64,000 nucleotides of DNA from Akkermansia muciniphila (GCF_040616545.1 NZ_CP156688.1:1302001-1366000); one strand, 5' to 3'. Shown: positions 8,682 through 18,368, numbered from the stretch's first letter. Translations and numbers: made by a program. The notes: generated by a model not told the origin, from the sequence alone.

Positions 8682-8862
8682 CGAATTAAGAATCCGGTGT
8701 CAACGTAAAATTTTAAAAATGAACCCGTTTTATTCCGCCAACCATCTCTAAAAAGAGAAGGAGAGATATCGTTCCTTTTCACATTTAAAAGAGTATAAAT
8801 TTCATTATCAACAAATTATATCTTTATTCAGTTCAAAAAATACTTTCAGAATTCTTAATTCG
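8682..8862. promoter_or_regulatory. Candidate invertible promoter 2 (OFF for the gene at 8918)
   Basis: A 181-bp segment with inverted cores CGAATTAAGAATCCG (8682-8696) and AGAATTCTTAATTCG (8848-8862), which match as reverse complements at 13 of 15 positions, 12 of them consecutive. A perfect TTGACA is read on the minus strand at 8698-8703, one base inside the left core, so it points away from the PEP-CTERM gene at 8918. Outside the right core is TAGAGA (8864-8869). If the segment flipped, TTGACA and TAGAGA would be 17 bases apart and aimed at 8918. The present -35 position at that end is a poor TACTTT. I therefore read the gene as OFF in this orientation; flipping is inference. Confidence 0.5.
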
Positions 8863-8917
8863 GTAGAGAAAATTGAGTTCATTCCTGGAATCTTAAATAA
8901 TCTAATCTGCCAAAACC

Positions 8918-9628
8918 ATGAAGAAAACATTCCCTGTCATTGCTTCTATTCTTGCGCTTGCCGGTTCAGCCCATGCGGCTATCGTGTTTGACTATCAGGC
9001 GAATCCCCAGACGGCATCTGATCTTTATCGGCCTGACGTTACCGGTGCTCTTCTGATTAGCCAGACATTTACCGGAGTCTCCTCTCAAAAGACAGGTTCC
9101 AACTACGTTAATTCCTTTCTGAGCCCCAATGCGAATGTCGGCACCGGAACTCCATGGAGCGTCACTTTGTCCTTCACCGTGACGGAAACCGTCACCGTGG
9201 ATTCCATTGCGCTTAATCTTTTTACGTTCAATGCTTCCAATGCGATTCAGAATAATGACCGCGGAGGTGCCTATACTTTTGATCTAAAGCAGAATGGAGA
9301 TGTTCTGGCCAGTTGCTCTAATTCCAACCTGACTTATGCGGGTACGCAGGATGGCACGGCCGGCAGCTCTCAACAAGCCAGTGTAGATACGCTGGGGCAA
9401 CGTGGAGGTTCTTCCGGCGTTCGTGAGGAAGGCATGCTGGACAAGGCGGTGGTTCTGTCTACCGGTAATACCTATACCATTGAAATTTCCCTGAACAGAG
9501 GTTCGGAAACGCAGGGATATTTTGTTGGGCTGGGAGCCCTTGAATTGAATACGGTTCCTGAACCGGCCACAGCTTCCCTCGGTCTTCTGGGGGTGGCTGC
9601 GCTGATGATGCGCCGCCGCAGACTTTAA
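8918..9628 (+). CDS. PEP-CTERM sorted surface/secreted protein
   Basis: 236 residues with a signal peptide (MKKTFPVIASILALAGSAHA) and the sorting tail VPEPATASLGLLGVAALMM followed by RRRR. The middle is Ser/Thr/Asn-rich with a pattern like its neighbour at 7832 (FLSPNANVGTGTPWSVTLSF), so the two are probably diverged paralogs. Function is unknown; export followed by sorting-tail processing is the only supported inference. No Shine-Dalgarno sequence precedes the ATG. The promoter lies in candidate invertible element 2, which as read here faces the wrong way. A terminator follows at 9656. Confidence 0.85.
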   Translation: MKKTFPVIASILALAGSAHAAIVFDYQANPQTASDLYRPDVTGALLISQTFTGVSSQKTGSNYVNSFLSPNANVGTGTPWSVTLSFTVTETVTVDSIALNLFTFNASNAIQNNDRGGAYTFDLKQNGDVLASCSNSNLTYAGTQDGTAGSSQQASVDTLGQRGGSSGVREEGMLDKAVVLSTGNTYTIEISLNRGSETQGYFVGLGALELNTVPEPATASLGLLGVAALMMRRRRL

Positions 9629-9655
9629 AGTCCATGCCCCCTGAAACCTTTAATC

Positions 9656-9692
9656 AAGCCGTCGGTTTTTCTTTGAAATTGGCGGCTTTTTT
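9656..9692 (+). terminator. Rho-independent terminator
   Basis: AAGCCGTC (9656-9663) pairs with GGCGGCTT (9681-9688) with one T-G pair, followed by a run of six T. It ends the PEP-CTERM transcription unit before the sulfatase gene. Confidence 0.6.
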
Positions 9693-9778
9693 CATGTTCA
9701 GTTAGCAGAATTTAACACTTTTTAATATTTAATATCAATAACCAACATGATTCTTAAGGCAGTTCGCTCTTTGGCGTG

Positions 9779-12700
9779 ATGCCCCTTGAGTCACCTTTTC
9801 GCCAGCTTGCCATGTTCCTGTACCGTTTCTTATCTGTTCTTGTTCCTTCTTTATTGTTTTTCGCGCCAGCCAGGGCTGCCGCTGATGAATATGTTTGGAA
9901 AGGTGCCGCGTCTCCATGGTCAAACGTATCCAACTGGAGCCTGAACGGCAGTACGCCGCCGGCCGCTCCCGGAGCGTCCGCTTCCGCCTACACGCATTGG
10001 ATGGTCACGAACGGGACCGACTCGGCCGGCGTGACCAACATAGGCGGCTTGGGGACCGGAGGGCGGTATTTGAAGGGCATCCGGGTAGCAGGAATTAATA
10101 ACCAGCCCGGGGGAAAGGTCCAGCTCTTCGTGCTGAATACTTCTTCCGGCGTATATCTGCGCGTGGAATCCGGCGGCATCACCGTGGAAAACACGAGCAC
10201 GGGCGGGTACAATGCGGACTTCGGCATTGCGCAATTGCGCATAGCCGCCGATCAGGAGTGGAACGTGGCGGAAGGCCGTTGTTTTTATGTGGGGCTGGAT
10301 GAGGCCGCCCCCTCCGGCGGACTGTATTCCCTGACCTCGGAGAACGATGCCCCCCGGCGCGTAACGCTGACGGGTTCCGGTGCGGTGCGCGTGGGGGAAG
10401 GATTGCTGCTGAACAATATTTCCAGCCTTGTCGGCTTTGTGATGAATGCCGGGAAGGGAACGCCCACGCTTGACCTGGCGGACCGGGGCATGAACAATAC
10501 GATTACCGTGGAAGACGCCGCGCGGCTGGAAGGCATGTCCCTGTACCAGGGTTCCCTGGTGACGCGGGAAAAAGCCGCCGTGACATTTTCCGGCACCACG
10601 GCCAGGGCATCCGGCCAATGGAACATTGGCGCGGAGACGGCGTTTGTCCTGGAAGACTCCACGCTGGACCTGACGGAAACGGGCGTGGACGGGAGCGTGA
10701 CGCTCTCCGGAACCTCCGGCATTACCGGTGACAACGGGGCGCTGAAACAGACCATTCTGGATGACGCCCGGGTGACCTATACGGACAGGCATGTCAAGGC
10801 AGGCGAAATCCGGAGCGTAGGGAAAAATGTAACGATTACGCTGAACAATTCCTCCATCCGCTTTGACGGAGAAATCCCGGCGGTGAACCTGGTGGTGCAG
10901 GGCAGCTGCACCCTGGGCGGCAGCGGGGCCTTCACCGGAACCATTACCTATGCGCCGGGGGGCGCCCTGGCTTTGGACGGGGATATATCGCTCCCCAGTT
11001 CCTCCCTGACGCTGGGGCGGCTTCATGTGTCCCTGCTGGACGGCGTGCCGCAGAGCACGGCCGTACAGCCGGAAAATCCTTCCCAGCAGGCGCAGGAATA
11101 CGTCGTTCTGTTTGATTCCTCCTTTGAAGACCTGATTGCCGCGTGGCCGGGCAGGCACACGCTGGGCGTGCAGTTCAAGCCGGAGATGGCCGCTTCCATC
11201 ACCGTGAAGGAACTGCCTAAGGGGGCGGTTTCCTGGCACTATGACGCCGCCGCCAAACTGCTGACCCTTGAGACGGACGTGGCGGTGAAGCCGGACATGC
11301 CGGCGCATGTTTCCGGCTCCAGGCCCAACATCATCTTTGTGCTGGTGGATGACATGGGCTGGGGGGACCTGAGCGTCAACTGGACGCAGCAGGATAAAAA
11401 CGGGCGCCAGGTGACGCGCAGGAATGAGTTCAAGACCCCGACCCTGGATACGATGGCTACGGAAGGCATGCAGCTCCGGCGCCATTACAGCGCCGCTCCG
11501 GTGTGCGCTCCGGCGCGCGCCTCATTGCTTCTCGGCGTGCACCAGGGCCACTCCCGCGTGGTGCGCAACAACACCTTTGACTACCCCATTGAAAACTCCC
11601 ACACCCTGGGAACGCTGCTGAAGGGCGCGGGTTACCATACGGCGGCCATCGGGAAATGGGGCGTGGGCGGCGGAGGGCAAAGCGGCAAGGGGCTGACCGG
11701 AGCGCCCCATATGCGCGGGTTTGACTACTTTTACGGAATCATCAAGCATCTGGCGGGCCACTTCCACTATTTGACGGCGGGTTCCCAGGAGATTTACGAA
11801 TATGATGACCAGTCCGCAGCCCCGGCGTGGACGAGCGTCAGCGCCAAGGTTCCCGGCACCGCCTATGATACGGACCTCTTCGGCGCCCGGGCCAAGCAGT
11901 GGATTATGGAGCACCATGAAAAGGCCCCTTCACAGCCTTTCTTCCTGTACTTGGCTTTCCCCGCTCCCCACGGCTGCCTGTCTGCTCCTGCCTGCGCCTA
12001 TCCGGAGGGATTGGGAAAAACCGGCGGCCTGCAATGGGAGAAGAAGGACGGCTATGAAGCCTGCAACACCGCCGCGAACGGTTGGACGGGCGTGCAGGGG
12101 GATTTTGGCCCGGATACGTACATTTACCCGGAACACGCGGTTTTCGGCAAGACGGAATCCCGCCACGCCACAATGATCCGCCGCGTGGACGATGTGCTGA
12201 AGGATATGATCCAGCTGCTCAAGGAGCTGAACCTTGACAGCAATACGATGATCGTGTTCACCTCCGACAATGGCCCCCACAATGAAGGAGGGTCAGGCAA
12301 TTACGCCAACGGAGCGCAGGACCCCCAGTACTTCATGAGTTATGGAATGATGGACGGCATCAAGCGGGACTGCTGGGAGGGCGGCATGCGCGTGCCTGCG
12401 GTGGTGCGCTGGCCCGGAGTGGTTCCCAGCGGGATCAGCCTGGGCGCCAGCCAGTTCCATGACTGGATGGCCACCTTCGCGGATGTGGCGGGGGTACCCG
12501 TTCCGTCCCGCTGTGACGGCGTTTCCCTGCTGCCCACGCTGGTAGGTGTTCCGGAACGCCAGAAAACCGGCGTCATTTACACGGAATATGCCTACGGCGG
12601 AAATACTCCGGGCTACAGTGACTTCCTCCAGGCCCACAGGAACCGCGGCAGGCAGCAGCAGCAGATTGTGTTTGTGGACGGTTTCAAGGGCCTGCGGATG

Positions 12701-14056
12701 GGCAATGCCGCTCCCGCCACGGACTTTGAAATCTATGATACGGAAAAGGACCCGCAAGAGGCCAACAACCTGGCTTCCTCCCGTCCGGACCTTCAGGAGA
12801 AAATGAAGGCGCAGGCATTGCGCATGCGCCGTTCCTCCCCCGTCACCGCCACAAACTTTGACGCCGGTTATATTGCTCCCGTTACCGCGCCTGCCGGCCT
12901 CCGCCAGGGCAGGCTGCACTGGCGCGCCTGGAACCGTGCCTTTGACTGGGTGCCGGACTTCCGGCAGCTGGAGGAGGCCCCCGCCGCCACAGGCGCGACG
13001 GATGCCCTTGACGTGCTCAATGTCAAGGCGGGTTCTTCCGGCCAGAAGGGTGTGGAACTTGCGGGCTACCTCACGGTGCCTGCCACCGGGGAATATAAAT
13101 TCTACCTCCGGACGGACTCCAATGCGGGGAGCAAGGCCTTCGTGCATCTGCACGATATGCAGCTCATTGATGCGGACTATGCCTATACGCCCGGAACGGA
13201 GGCCTCCTCCAATGCACGGGAAGGCGTTTCCAGTGATGTGCAGCCCAACGCCGTCCAGACGGTGAAGCTCACGGCAGGGCTGCACCCCATCCGGATCGGC
13301 TACGTGGGGAACGGAACGGCTCCGTCCCTTTCCCTGCAATGGGAAGGCCCGGAAACCAACGGCAAGGAAGCCATTCCCGCCAGCGCGTTCTCCTATGAAT
13401 ACTTGAATCCCTTCAATCTGGACAAGACGGAAGAGGCTGTGGGCGCGGCCGCCGTTCATACGGCGCTGACCGTGCAGACGCAAATGCCCTGGACGGCTTC
13501 CTGTGACCAGCCCTGGGTTGCGGTCAATCCTTCTTCCGGCTCCGGAACTGCCGTGCTGGATATTGCGGTGGAGGCAAACGGACAGCAGGCGGAACGGACG
13601 GCGGTCGTCACCGTAGCATGTGACGGTGAGCAGAGGACGTTTACGCTGAACCAGGCGGGGAAACCGGCTCCCACGGGCTACGACAAGTGGAAGCAGGACA
13701 ACTTCCCGGATGGAACGCCGGACGACCAGATGGCTCCGGATGCGTGCCCCGCCGGAGACGGCGTCACGAACCTGATGAAGTACGCAACGGGATTAAACCC
13801 CAACAAACCCTGCGGGAGCGTGACGGAACTGGCTATCCGGGAAGAAGACGGTAAAAAATACCTCGTGCTTTCCTGGCCGGTGAATACGGAAGCGACGGAT
13901 GTGACCTTCAGTGTGGAAAGCTCTGCCGATCTGAAGACATGGGCTGAGGAAGAAACGGTCGTTCCGACCGGCGCGCGCAGTGAATTCCGTGATACCGTAG
14001 CGGTGGAGGAAAGCGCCCCGGTGCGCCGGTTCCTGAGGTTGAAAGTGGTGAGGTAA
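9779..14056 (+). CDS. Secreted multidomain sulfatase
   Basis: About 1,425 residues. After a signal peptide (core FLYRFLSVLVPSLLFFAPAR) comes about 480 residues of beta-helix-like, autotransporter-style repeats (TLSGTSGITG, GALALDGDISLPSSSLTLG). A type I sulfatase domain follows, from PNIIFVLVDDMGWGD; its active-site C-x-P-x-R is CAPARASLL, with Cys576 as the residue to be converted to formylglycine. Then come a PA14-like domain (GYLTVPATGEYKFYLRTDSN), a BACON-like domain (WVAVNPSSGSGTAVLDIAVE), and a Verrucomicrobia-type tail with GDGVTNLMKYATGLNP. It likely removes sulfate from mucin or other host glycans outside the cell. The ATG at 9812 is an alternative start and also gives a signal peptide. 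Confidence 0.9.
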   Translation: MPLESPFRQLAMFLYRFLSVLVPSLLFFAPARAAADEYVWKGAASPWSNVSNWSLNGSTPPAAPGASASAYTHWMVTNGTDSAGVTNIGGLGTGGRYLKGIRVAGINNQPGGKVQLFVLNTSSGVYLRVESGGITVENTSTGGYNADFGIAQLRIAADQEWNVAEGRCFYVGLDEAAPSGGLYSLTSENDAPRRVTLTGSGAVRVGEGLLLNNISSLVGFVMNAGKGTPTLDLADRGMNNTITVEDAARLEGMSLYQGSLVTREKAAVTFSGTTARASGQWNIGAETAFVLEDSTLDLTETGVDGSVTLSGTSGITGDNGALKQTILDDARVTYTDRHVKAGEIRSVGKNVTITLNNSSIRFDGEIPAVNLVVQGSCTLGGSGAFTGTITYAPGGALALDGDISLPSSSLTLGRLHVSLLDGVPQSTAVQPENPSQQAQEYVVLFDSSFEDLIAAWPGRHTLGVQFKPEMAASITVKELPKGAVSWHYDAAAKLLTLETDVAVKPDMPAHVSGSRPNIIFVLVDDMGWGDLSVNWTQQDKNGRQVTRRNEFKTPTLDTMATEGMQLRRHYSAAPVCAPARASLLLGVHQGHSRVVRNNTFDYPIENSHTLGTLLKGAGYHTAAIGKWGVGGGGQSGKGLTGAPHMRGFDYFYGIIKHLAGHFHYLTAGSQEIYEYDDQSAAPAWTSVSAKVPGTAYDTDLFGARAKQWIMEHHEKAPSQPFFLYLAFPAPHGCLSAPACAYPEGLGKTGGLQWEKKDGYEACNTAANGWTGVQGDFGPDTYIYPEHAVFGKTESRHATMIRRVDDVLKDMIQLLKELNLDSNTMIVFTSDNGPHNEGGSGNYANGAQDPQYFMSYGMMDGIKRDCWEGGMRVPAVVRWPGVVPSGISLGASQFHDWMATFADVAGVPVPSRCDGVSLLPTLVGVPERQKTGVIYTEYAYGGNTPGYSDFLQAHRNRGRQQQQIVFVDGFKGLRMGNAAPATDFEIYDTEKDPQEANNLASSRPDLQEKMKAQALRMRRSSPVTATNFDAGYIAPVTAPAGLRQGRLHWRAWNRAFDWVPDFRQLEEAPAATGATDALDVLNVKAGSSGQKGVELAGYLTVPATGEYKFYLRTDSNAGSKAFVHLHDMQLIDADYAYTPGTEASSNAREGVSSDVQPNAVQTVKLTAGLHPIRIGYVGNGTAPSLSLQWEGPETNGKEAIPASAFSYEYLNPFNLDKTEEAVGAAAVHTALTVQTQMPWTASCDQPWVAVNPSSGSGTAVLDIAVEANGQQAERTAVVTVACDGEQRTFTLNQAGKPAPTGYDKWKQDNFPDGTPDDQMAPDACPAGDGVTNLMKYATGLNPNKPCGSVTELAIREEDGKKYLVLSWPVNTEATDVTFSVESSADLKTWAEEETVVPTGARSEFRDTVAVEESAPVRRFLRLKVVR

Positions 14057-14431
14057 GGAGGAATCATTACCGTGGAGGGAAAGTCCTTCCACGGTATCTT
14101 CTGATAGCCGTGGCGCCGGGACGGAGTTTTGAATCGTCCGCCTTTCAAATTTACCCATCCTGCGGGCTTCCTGCCGTGCGTTCCGTCCGGGTAGCGGGGA
14201 CCTTGTAAGAATTCCCTTCCTCTCCGCTTGGGAATATATTCATCCATGAAGGCCGGATAAGCCCGGTTTCCCGGCCCTTGTAAACCCTTCCCATGTTTTT
14301 CACAGGGGAGTTGTAGCGTAAAAGTCCAGGGACCTTTTCAGGCTATCAAGTACAACAAGCTTTCAGGAGGAGAATTCCCCCCGGCTCACTTCCCTGAAGG
14401 TAAAGAACTTTCCGTCCGGGGAGCCTTATTC
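14057..14431. other. Intergenic region with two hairpins, no gene seen
   Basis: Between the sulfatase and rbfA ends. A hairpin with arms CCGTGGA/TCCACGG lies about 14 bases after the sulfatase stop and may terminate it. A second hairpin, GGCCGG (14251-14256) with CCGGCC (14271-14276), belongs to a repeat shared with 25671-25719. No coding frame with support was found. Confidence 0.5.
14246..14293. repeat. Hairpin repeat, copy 1
   Basis: Reads TGAAGGCCGG, then CCCGGTTTCCCGGCCCTT and a TAAACCCTTCC-like tail. The same series of words occurs at 25671-25719 with a few changes. Both copies form a GGCCGG/CCGGCC hairpin in a gap after a plus-strand gene. Confidence 0.5.
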
Positions 14432-14803
14432 CTATTCTTCTCCCGGTTCCGCAGCCGGAGCCTTGGGAAGGTTTTTGTCAATGTCTTCCAGAAGGTTGAC
14501 CAGGTCCACGCCGCGCTGGGCGGAGTTGTCCAGCCTGAAGGTAAGGCGGGGGGTATTGCGCAGCACCACGCGCTTGGCTACGGCGGACTGGATGAGCCCA
14601 TGGCGGGAGTTCAGTTTTTCCAGCACTTGCGCGGGGGACATTTTTCCTACCACGCCCACCCATACTTTTCCTTCCTTCAGATCATCCGTCACTTCCACTT
14701 CAATGACGGTGACAATCGTGCCGGGGAATTCAAAATCCCGCTGGATGGTGGTGCCTATTTCCCTGCGGAGGAGTTCATTTACCTTGTCAGTGCGTCTGCT
14801 CAT
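14432..14803 (-). CDS. rbfA: Ribosome-binding factor A
   Basis: 123 residues, the normal RbfA length. RbfA binds the small ribosomal subunit and helps mature 16S rRNA. The single KH-like domain shows MSRRTDKVNELLRREIGTTI at the start, then VTVIEVEVTDDLKEGKVWVG and LRNTPRLTFRLDNSAQRG, all characteristic. A longer frame runs upstream to 14920, but the family begins at MSRR, so the start is 14803. It is the last gene of the nusA-infB-rbfA operon and lies 143 bases after infB. Confidence 0.93.
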   Translation of the reverse strand: MSRRTDKVNELLRREIGTTIQRDFEFPGTIVTVIEVEVTDDLKEGKVWVGVVGKMSPAQVLEKLNSRHGLIQSAVAKRVVLRNTPRLTFRLDNSAQRGVDLVNLLEDIDKNLPKAPAAEPGEE

Positions 14804-14946
14804 ATGAAGAGATAGAGTGATGGATGGACCGATTGGTTCAATCGGAAAGAGAAGAATGAAGGAGAAAGGACAGGGATGGAGCTTCTTTGAACGCCCGGAG
14901 GGCGTGCAAGGGGCGTCCATCCCTGTTGATTTGGTTCCGGTTTAGG

Positions 14947-17004
14947 TTACAGCGTCTGCTGGATTTTTTCCAGCGTGTAGCATTCGATGATGTCGCCTGC
15001 CTCGTATTCGTTAAAGTCGCCCAGGCGGATACCGCATTCCAGGCCGGCCTTGACTTCATCCACTTCATCCTGGAAGCGGCGGAGGGTGGACATCTTGCCG
15101 TCAAAGACAGGGGTCTTGTCGCGGATGACGCGCGCTTCACAGCTGCGGAGGATTTTGCCGTCTTCCACCATGCAGCCTGCTGCGCGGCCCTTGTTGAGCT
15201 TGAAGACCTGGAGCACTTTGGCGTGGCCGATGATGGTTTCACGCGTTTCCGGTTCCAGCAGGCCCAGCATGGCGTCCCTCACCTGGTCGATGAGTTCGTA
15301 AACGATGGAGTACAGCTTCACCTGCACGCCTTCCCGCTTGAGCAGTTTCACGGCGTTGGCTTCCACCTTGACGTTGAAGCCCAGGATGACGGCGTCCGAG
15401 GAGGAGGCCAGGAGCACGTCCGATTCCGAGATGGGACCGGCGGAGGAACTCAGGAAGATGCATTCCACCTTGTCGGACTGGATGTCCAGAATGGCTTTCT
15501 TGATGGCTTCCACGGAGCCCTGCACGTCCCCCTTCAGGAGGATCTTGAGCTGGGCTTTCTGGGTGCCGTCTCCCATCATGGCGAGCAGTTCCTCCATGCG
15601 GGCCTTGCGGGGCTGGGCCAGGCGCTGCTTGCGCAGTTCCTCCTGGCGTTCTTCACCCAGTTTCTTGGCGGCGCGTTCGTTTTCCATTTCCACGAGCTCG
15701 TCGCCCACGTTCGGGGTTTCGGAGAAGCCGGTGATTTCCACGGGCATGCCGGGGCCTACCTTTTTGACGCGTTCGCCGTGGTCGTTGACCAGGGCGCGCA
15801 CCTTGCCGGCGTACGGGCCGCAGATGAAGGGCATGCCTACGCGGATGGTGCCGCTTTCCACGATGGCCGTGGCGGAGCTGCCCGTGCCGGGTTCCACGCG
15901 GGCCTCAATGATGGAGGCGCGGCAGTTGGCCTTGGGGTTTGCCTGGAGTTCAAGCACTTCAGACTGGAGGACAAGGAGGCCGAGAAGGTCGTCAATGCCG
16001 TCTCCGGTCAGGGCGGAGACTTCCACGCATTCCACATTGCCGCCGAAGTCCGTGGGCACCAGGCCTTCTTCCATCAGGCCGGTCTTGGTCTTGACGGGGT
16101 CTGCGGCCGGGAGGTCGCATTTGTTGATGGCCACGATGATGGTCTTGCCGGCCGCCTTGGAGTGGGCGATGGCTTCCCGCGTCTGGGGCATGATGCCGTC
16201 ATTGGCGGCTACTACCAGCACCACGATGTCCGTCACGTCCGCGCCGCGGGCGCGCATTTCCGTGAAGATGGCGTGGCCCGGAGTATCCAGGAAGGTGAGG
16301 GTGCTGCCGTTGTAGTCAACCGTGTACGCGCCGATGTGCTGGGTGATGCCGCCGGCTTCCCCCTTGGCTACGCGCGCTTTGCGGATGTAGTCCAGCAGGG
16401 AGGTTTTGCCGTGGTCCACGTGGCCCATGACGGTGACGATGGGCGTGCGCAGGATGAGGGTGGCCTTGGGCTCTTCCACCACCGGGACGGGTTCCGGCTC
16501 CTTGACCGGTTCCTGCTGGGCCTTGACGCCGCCGCCCTTTTCCCGTTTTTCACGGGCGAAGGTGTAGCCGTGCAGGTCGCAGATGGCGCTGACGGCGTCC
16601 GCGTCCAGCGGCGTGTTCGGGTTGGCGAAGATGCCCATGCCCATCAGGTCCTTGATGATCTGGAAGGGCTTGGCCTGGAGCATGCCGGCCAGCTCGGAGA
16701 CGGAGACGGGCGGCTTGAGGTTGATGATTTTACCGTCCGCGGCTTCTTCCTCCCGGGGTGCAGGCGCAGCAGGTTCTGCGGCGGAAGCGGCCTGGACAGG
16801 GGCGGGAGCCGGTTCGGAGGGAGCGGGCTTGGGCGCTTTTTTCTTGGGGCCGGAAAGCAAGTCGAGAGCTTCTTTCTTGACCGGGGCAGGGCGGGAGGGC
16901 GCCGGTGCGGGTTCCGGCTGGGGTGCGCGTTTCTTTTTGGGAGATCCGCCGATCAGATCCAATACTTCCTTTTTGGGTTCGTTCTCTTCTTGTTTATTAG
17001 GCAT
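14947..17004 (-). CDS. infB: Translation initiation factor IF-2
   Basis: 685 residues. IF-2 is the GTPase that brings initiator tRNA to the 30S subunit. An N-terminal stretch of about 120 residues rich in Pro, Ala and Lys (ending in APREEEAADG) is followed by the IF2 N domain and the G domain with GHVDHGKTSLLD, DTPGHAIF and NKCD motifs, then beta-barrel domains. The C terminus, GDIIECYTLEKIQQTL, is intact. It is on the shorter side for IF-2 because the N-terminal region is small. It lies 41 bases downstream of nusA and upstream of rbfA, the usual order. Confidence 0.96.
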   Translation of the reverse strand: MPNKQEENEPKKEVLDLIGGSPKKKRAPQPEPAPAPSRPAPVKKEALDLLSGPKKKAPKPAPSEPAPAPVQAASAAEPAAPAPREEEAADGKIINLKPPVSVSELAGMLQAKPFQIIKDLMGMGIFANPNTPLDADAVSAICDLHGYTFAREKREKGGGVKAQQEPVKEPEPVPVVEEPKATLILRTPIVTVMGHVDHGKTSLLDYIRKARVAKGEAGGITQHIGAYTVDYNGSTLTFLDTPGHAIFTEMRARGADVTDIVVLVVAANDGIMPQTREAIAHSKAAGKTIIVAINKCDLPAADPVKTKTGLMEEGLVPTDFGGNVECVEVSALTGDGIDDLLGLLVLQSEVLELQANPKANCRASIIEARVEPGTGSSATAIVESGTIRVGMPFICGPYAGKVRALVNDHGERVKKVGPGMPVEITGFSETPNVGDELVEMENERAAKKLGEERQEELRKQRLAQPRKARMEELLAMMGDGTQKAQLKILLKGDVQGSVEAIKKAILDIQSDKVECIFLSSSAGPISESDVLLASSSDAVILGFNVKVEANAVKLLKREGVQVKLYSIVYELIDQVRDAMLGLLEPETRETIIGHAKVLQVFKLNKGRAAGCMVEDGKILRSCEARVIRDKTPVFDGKMSTLRRFQDEVDEVKAGLECGIRLGDFNEYEAGDIIECYTLEKIQQTL

Positions 17005-17045
17005 CTTGATTTAAGTTTGTTAGGTATTGAGCGCCGCGCTCAATG

Positions 17046-18341
17046 TTATTGGGAGATGAGGTCCCTGGCCTTGTCCAGAATCTGGGCGGCTTCCTCTGCG
17101 GGAATGCCCATGCTTTCCGCGATGTCGGAAGCTTCAAATCCGGTGAGGGCCGTCAGGTCCGTTCCGCCCATGGTCACCAGGCCCATAGCGGTTTCTTCCG
17201 GGATTTCCAGTTGTTCGCTGAGGGTCTTGGCGGCGGCCTGGCATTGGCGCATCACTTCCTCGGCAGCGGCCTGGTTCTGGCGTTTTTCCTCTTCCTGGAC
17301 GTCAAAGACGCGCACCTGGACGTCCCAGTTCATCAGGCGGGAGGTGAGGCGGGCGTTCTGGCCCCTGCGGCCGATGGCCTTGGAGAGGTCCTTGTCATCC
17401 TGGACGATGACGAAGATTTTCTTGGCTTCCTCGTCCACGGTGATTTCCCGCGGTTCCACGGGGCTGAGGGCTTCCCGGACAAAGACGACGGGGTCTTCCG
17501 TCCATTCCAGGATGTCTACTTTTTCATTGTTGAGTTCCCGCACGATGTTTTTGACGCGGGCTCCGCGCATGCCTACGCATGCCCCCACCGGGTCCACCTT
17601 GTCGTCATGGCTGATGACGGCCACCTTGGTGCGGTAGCCGGCTTCACGGGCAATGCCGTGGATTTCCACGGTCTGGTCGCCTATTTCCACCACTTCGGAT
17701 TCAAAGAGGCGGCGCACCAGGTTCGGATGGCTGCGGGAGAGGATGACTTCCGGGCCGCGGGCTTCCGTGCGCACCTCCACCACGTAGAAGCGCATGCGGT
17801 CGCCGACGCTGTAGTCCTCGTTCGGGACGCGTTCGCGGGAGGTCATGACGCCTTCAAATTTGCCGAGGTCCACAAAGATGTCCCCCTTTTCAAAACGGCG
17901 GATGGTCCCCGTCACCAGATCCCCGGCGCGGTCCTTGAACTCGTCGTAAAGCATTTCCTTTTCCGCGTCCAGCAGCTTCTGGAGCATGGTCTGGCGTGCG
18001 GTCTGGACGGCGATGCGGCCGAACCCCTTGGGCGTGATGTTGGTGGGCAGCAGGTCGTGCAGCACGGCGTTCTGGTCCAGCTTGACGGCCAGGGAAAGGG
18101 GGATTTGGTTGAACTTGTCGGAATATTCTTCATCCGGCACCACTTCCAGATCGGCAAAGATGCGCACCTTGCCTTTGTCCACATTGATCTCAGCCCTCAG
18201 GTAGTTGATGCTGCCGGAGCCGGGAACCATTTTGCGGTAGGCGGAGAGAAAGGCGGATTCCAGAGCGAGAAGAATTTTTTCACGGGAGAGTCCTTTTTCC
18301 CTCTCGTAGTAGTCAATCAAAGCTTTAATATCGTTTGTCAT
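17046..18341 (-). CDS. nusA: Transcription termination/antitermination factor NusA
   Basis: 431 residues. NusA binds RNA polymerase and modulates pausing, termination and antitermination. The N domain starts MTNDIKALIDYYEREKGLSR. An S1 domain holds DLVTGTIRRFEKGDIFVDLG. The KH domains include DPVGACVGMRGARVKNIV and SKAIGRRGQNARLTSRL, followed by one Cys-free C-terminal acidic region. The ATG at 18341 is chosen because upstream codons encode no NusA-like sequence. It heads nusA-infB-rbfA. The usual upstream partner rimP is not here; the next gene upstream, xth, is divergent. A leader terminator lies 28 bases before the start. Confidence 0.95.
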   Translation of the reverse strand: MTNDIKALIDYYEREKGLSREKILLALESAFLSAYRKMVPGSGSINYLRAEINVDKGKVRIFADLEVVPDEEYSDKFNQIPLSLAVKLDQNAVLHDLLPTNITPKGFGRIAVQTARQTMLQKLLDAEKEMLYDEFKDRAGDLVTGTIRRFEKGDIFVDLGKFEGVMTSRERVPNEDYSVGDRMRFYVVEVRTEARGPEVILSRSHPNLVRRLFESEVVEIGDQTVEIHGIAREAGYRTKVAVISHDDKVDPVGACVGMRGARVKNIVRELNNEKVDILEWTEDPVVFVREALSPVEPREITVDEEAKKIFVIVQDDKDLSKAIGRRGQNARLTSRLMNWDVQVRVFDVQEEEKRQNQAAAEEVMRQCQAAAKTLSEQLEIPEETAMGLVTMGGTDLTALTGFEASDIAESMGIPAEEAAQILDKARDLISQ

Positions 18342-18368
18342 GAGTGTGGAGGAGTGTGATGGATAGAC

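Noticed and set aside
8661-8690. Sigma-54 promoter at TGGCACGGAAGGCG
   Set aside because: The GG and GC elements are two bases too close together for a -24/-12 promoter, and the site overlaps the repeat and points to no sensible start.
14887-17637. 916-codon open frame on the plus strand opposite infB and nusA
   Set aside because: It is the antisense shadow of IF-2 and NusA, which are certain; its translation is His/Gly/Arg-rich low complexity, as GC-rich antisense frames are.
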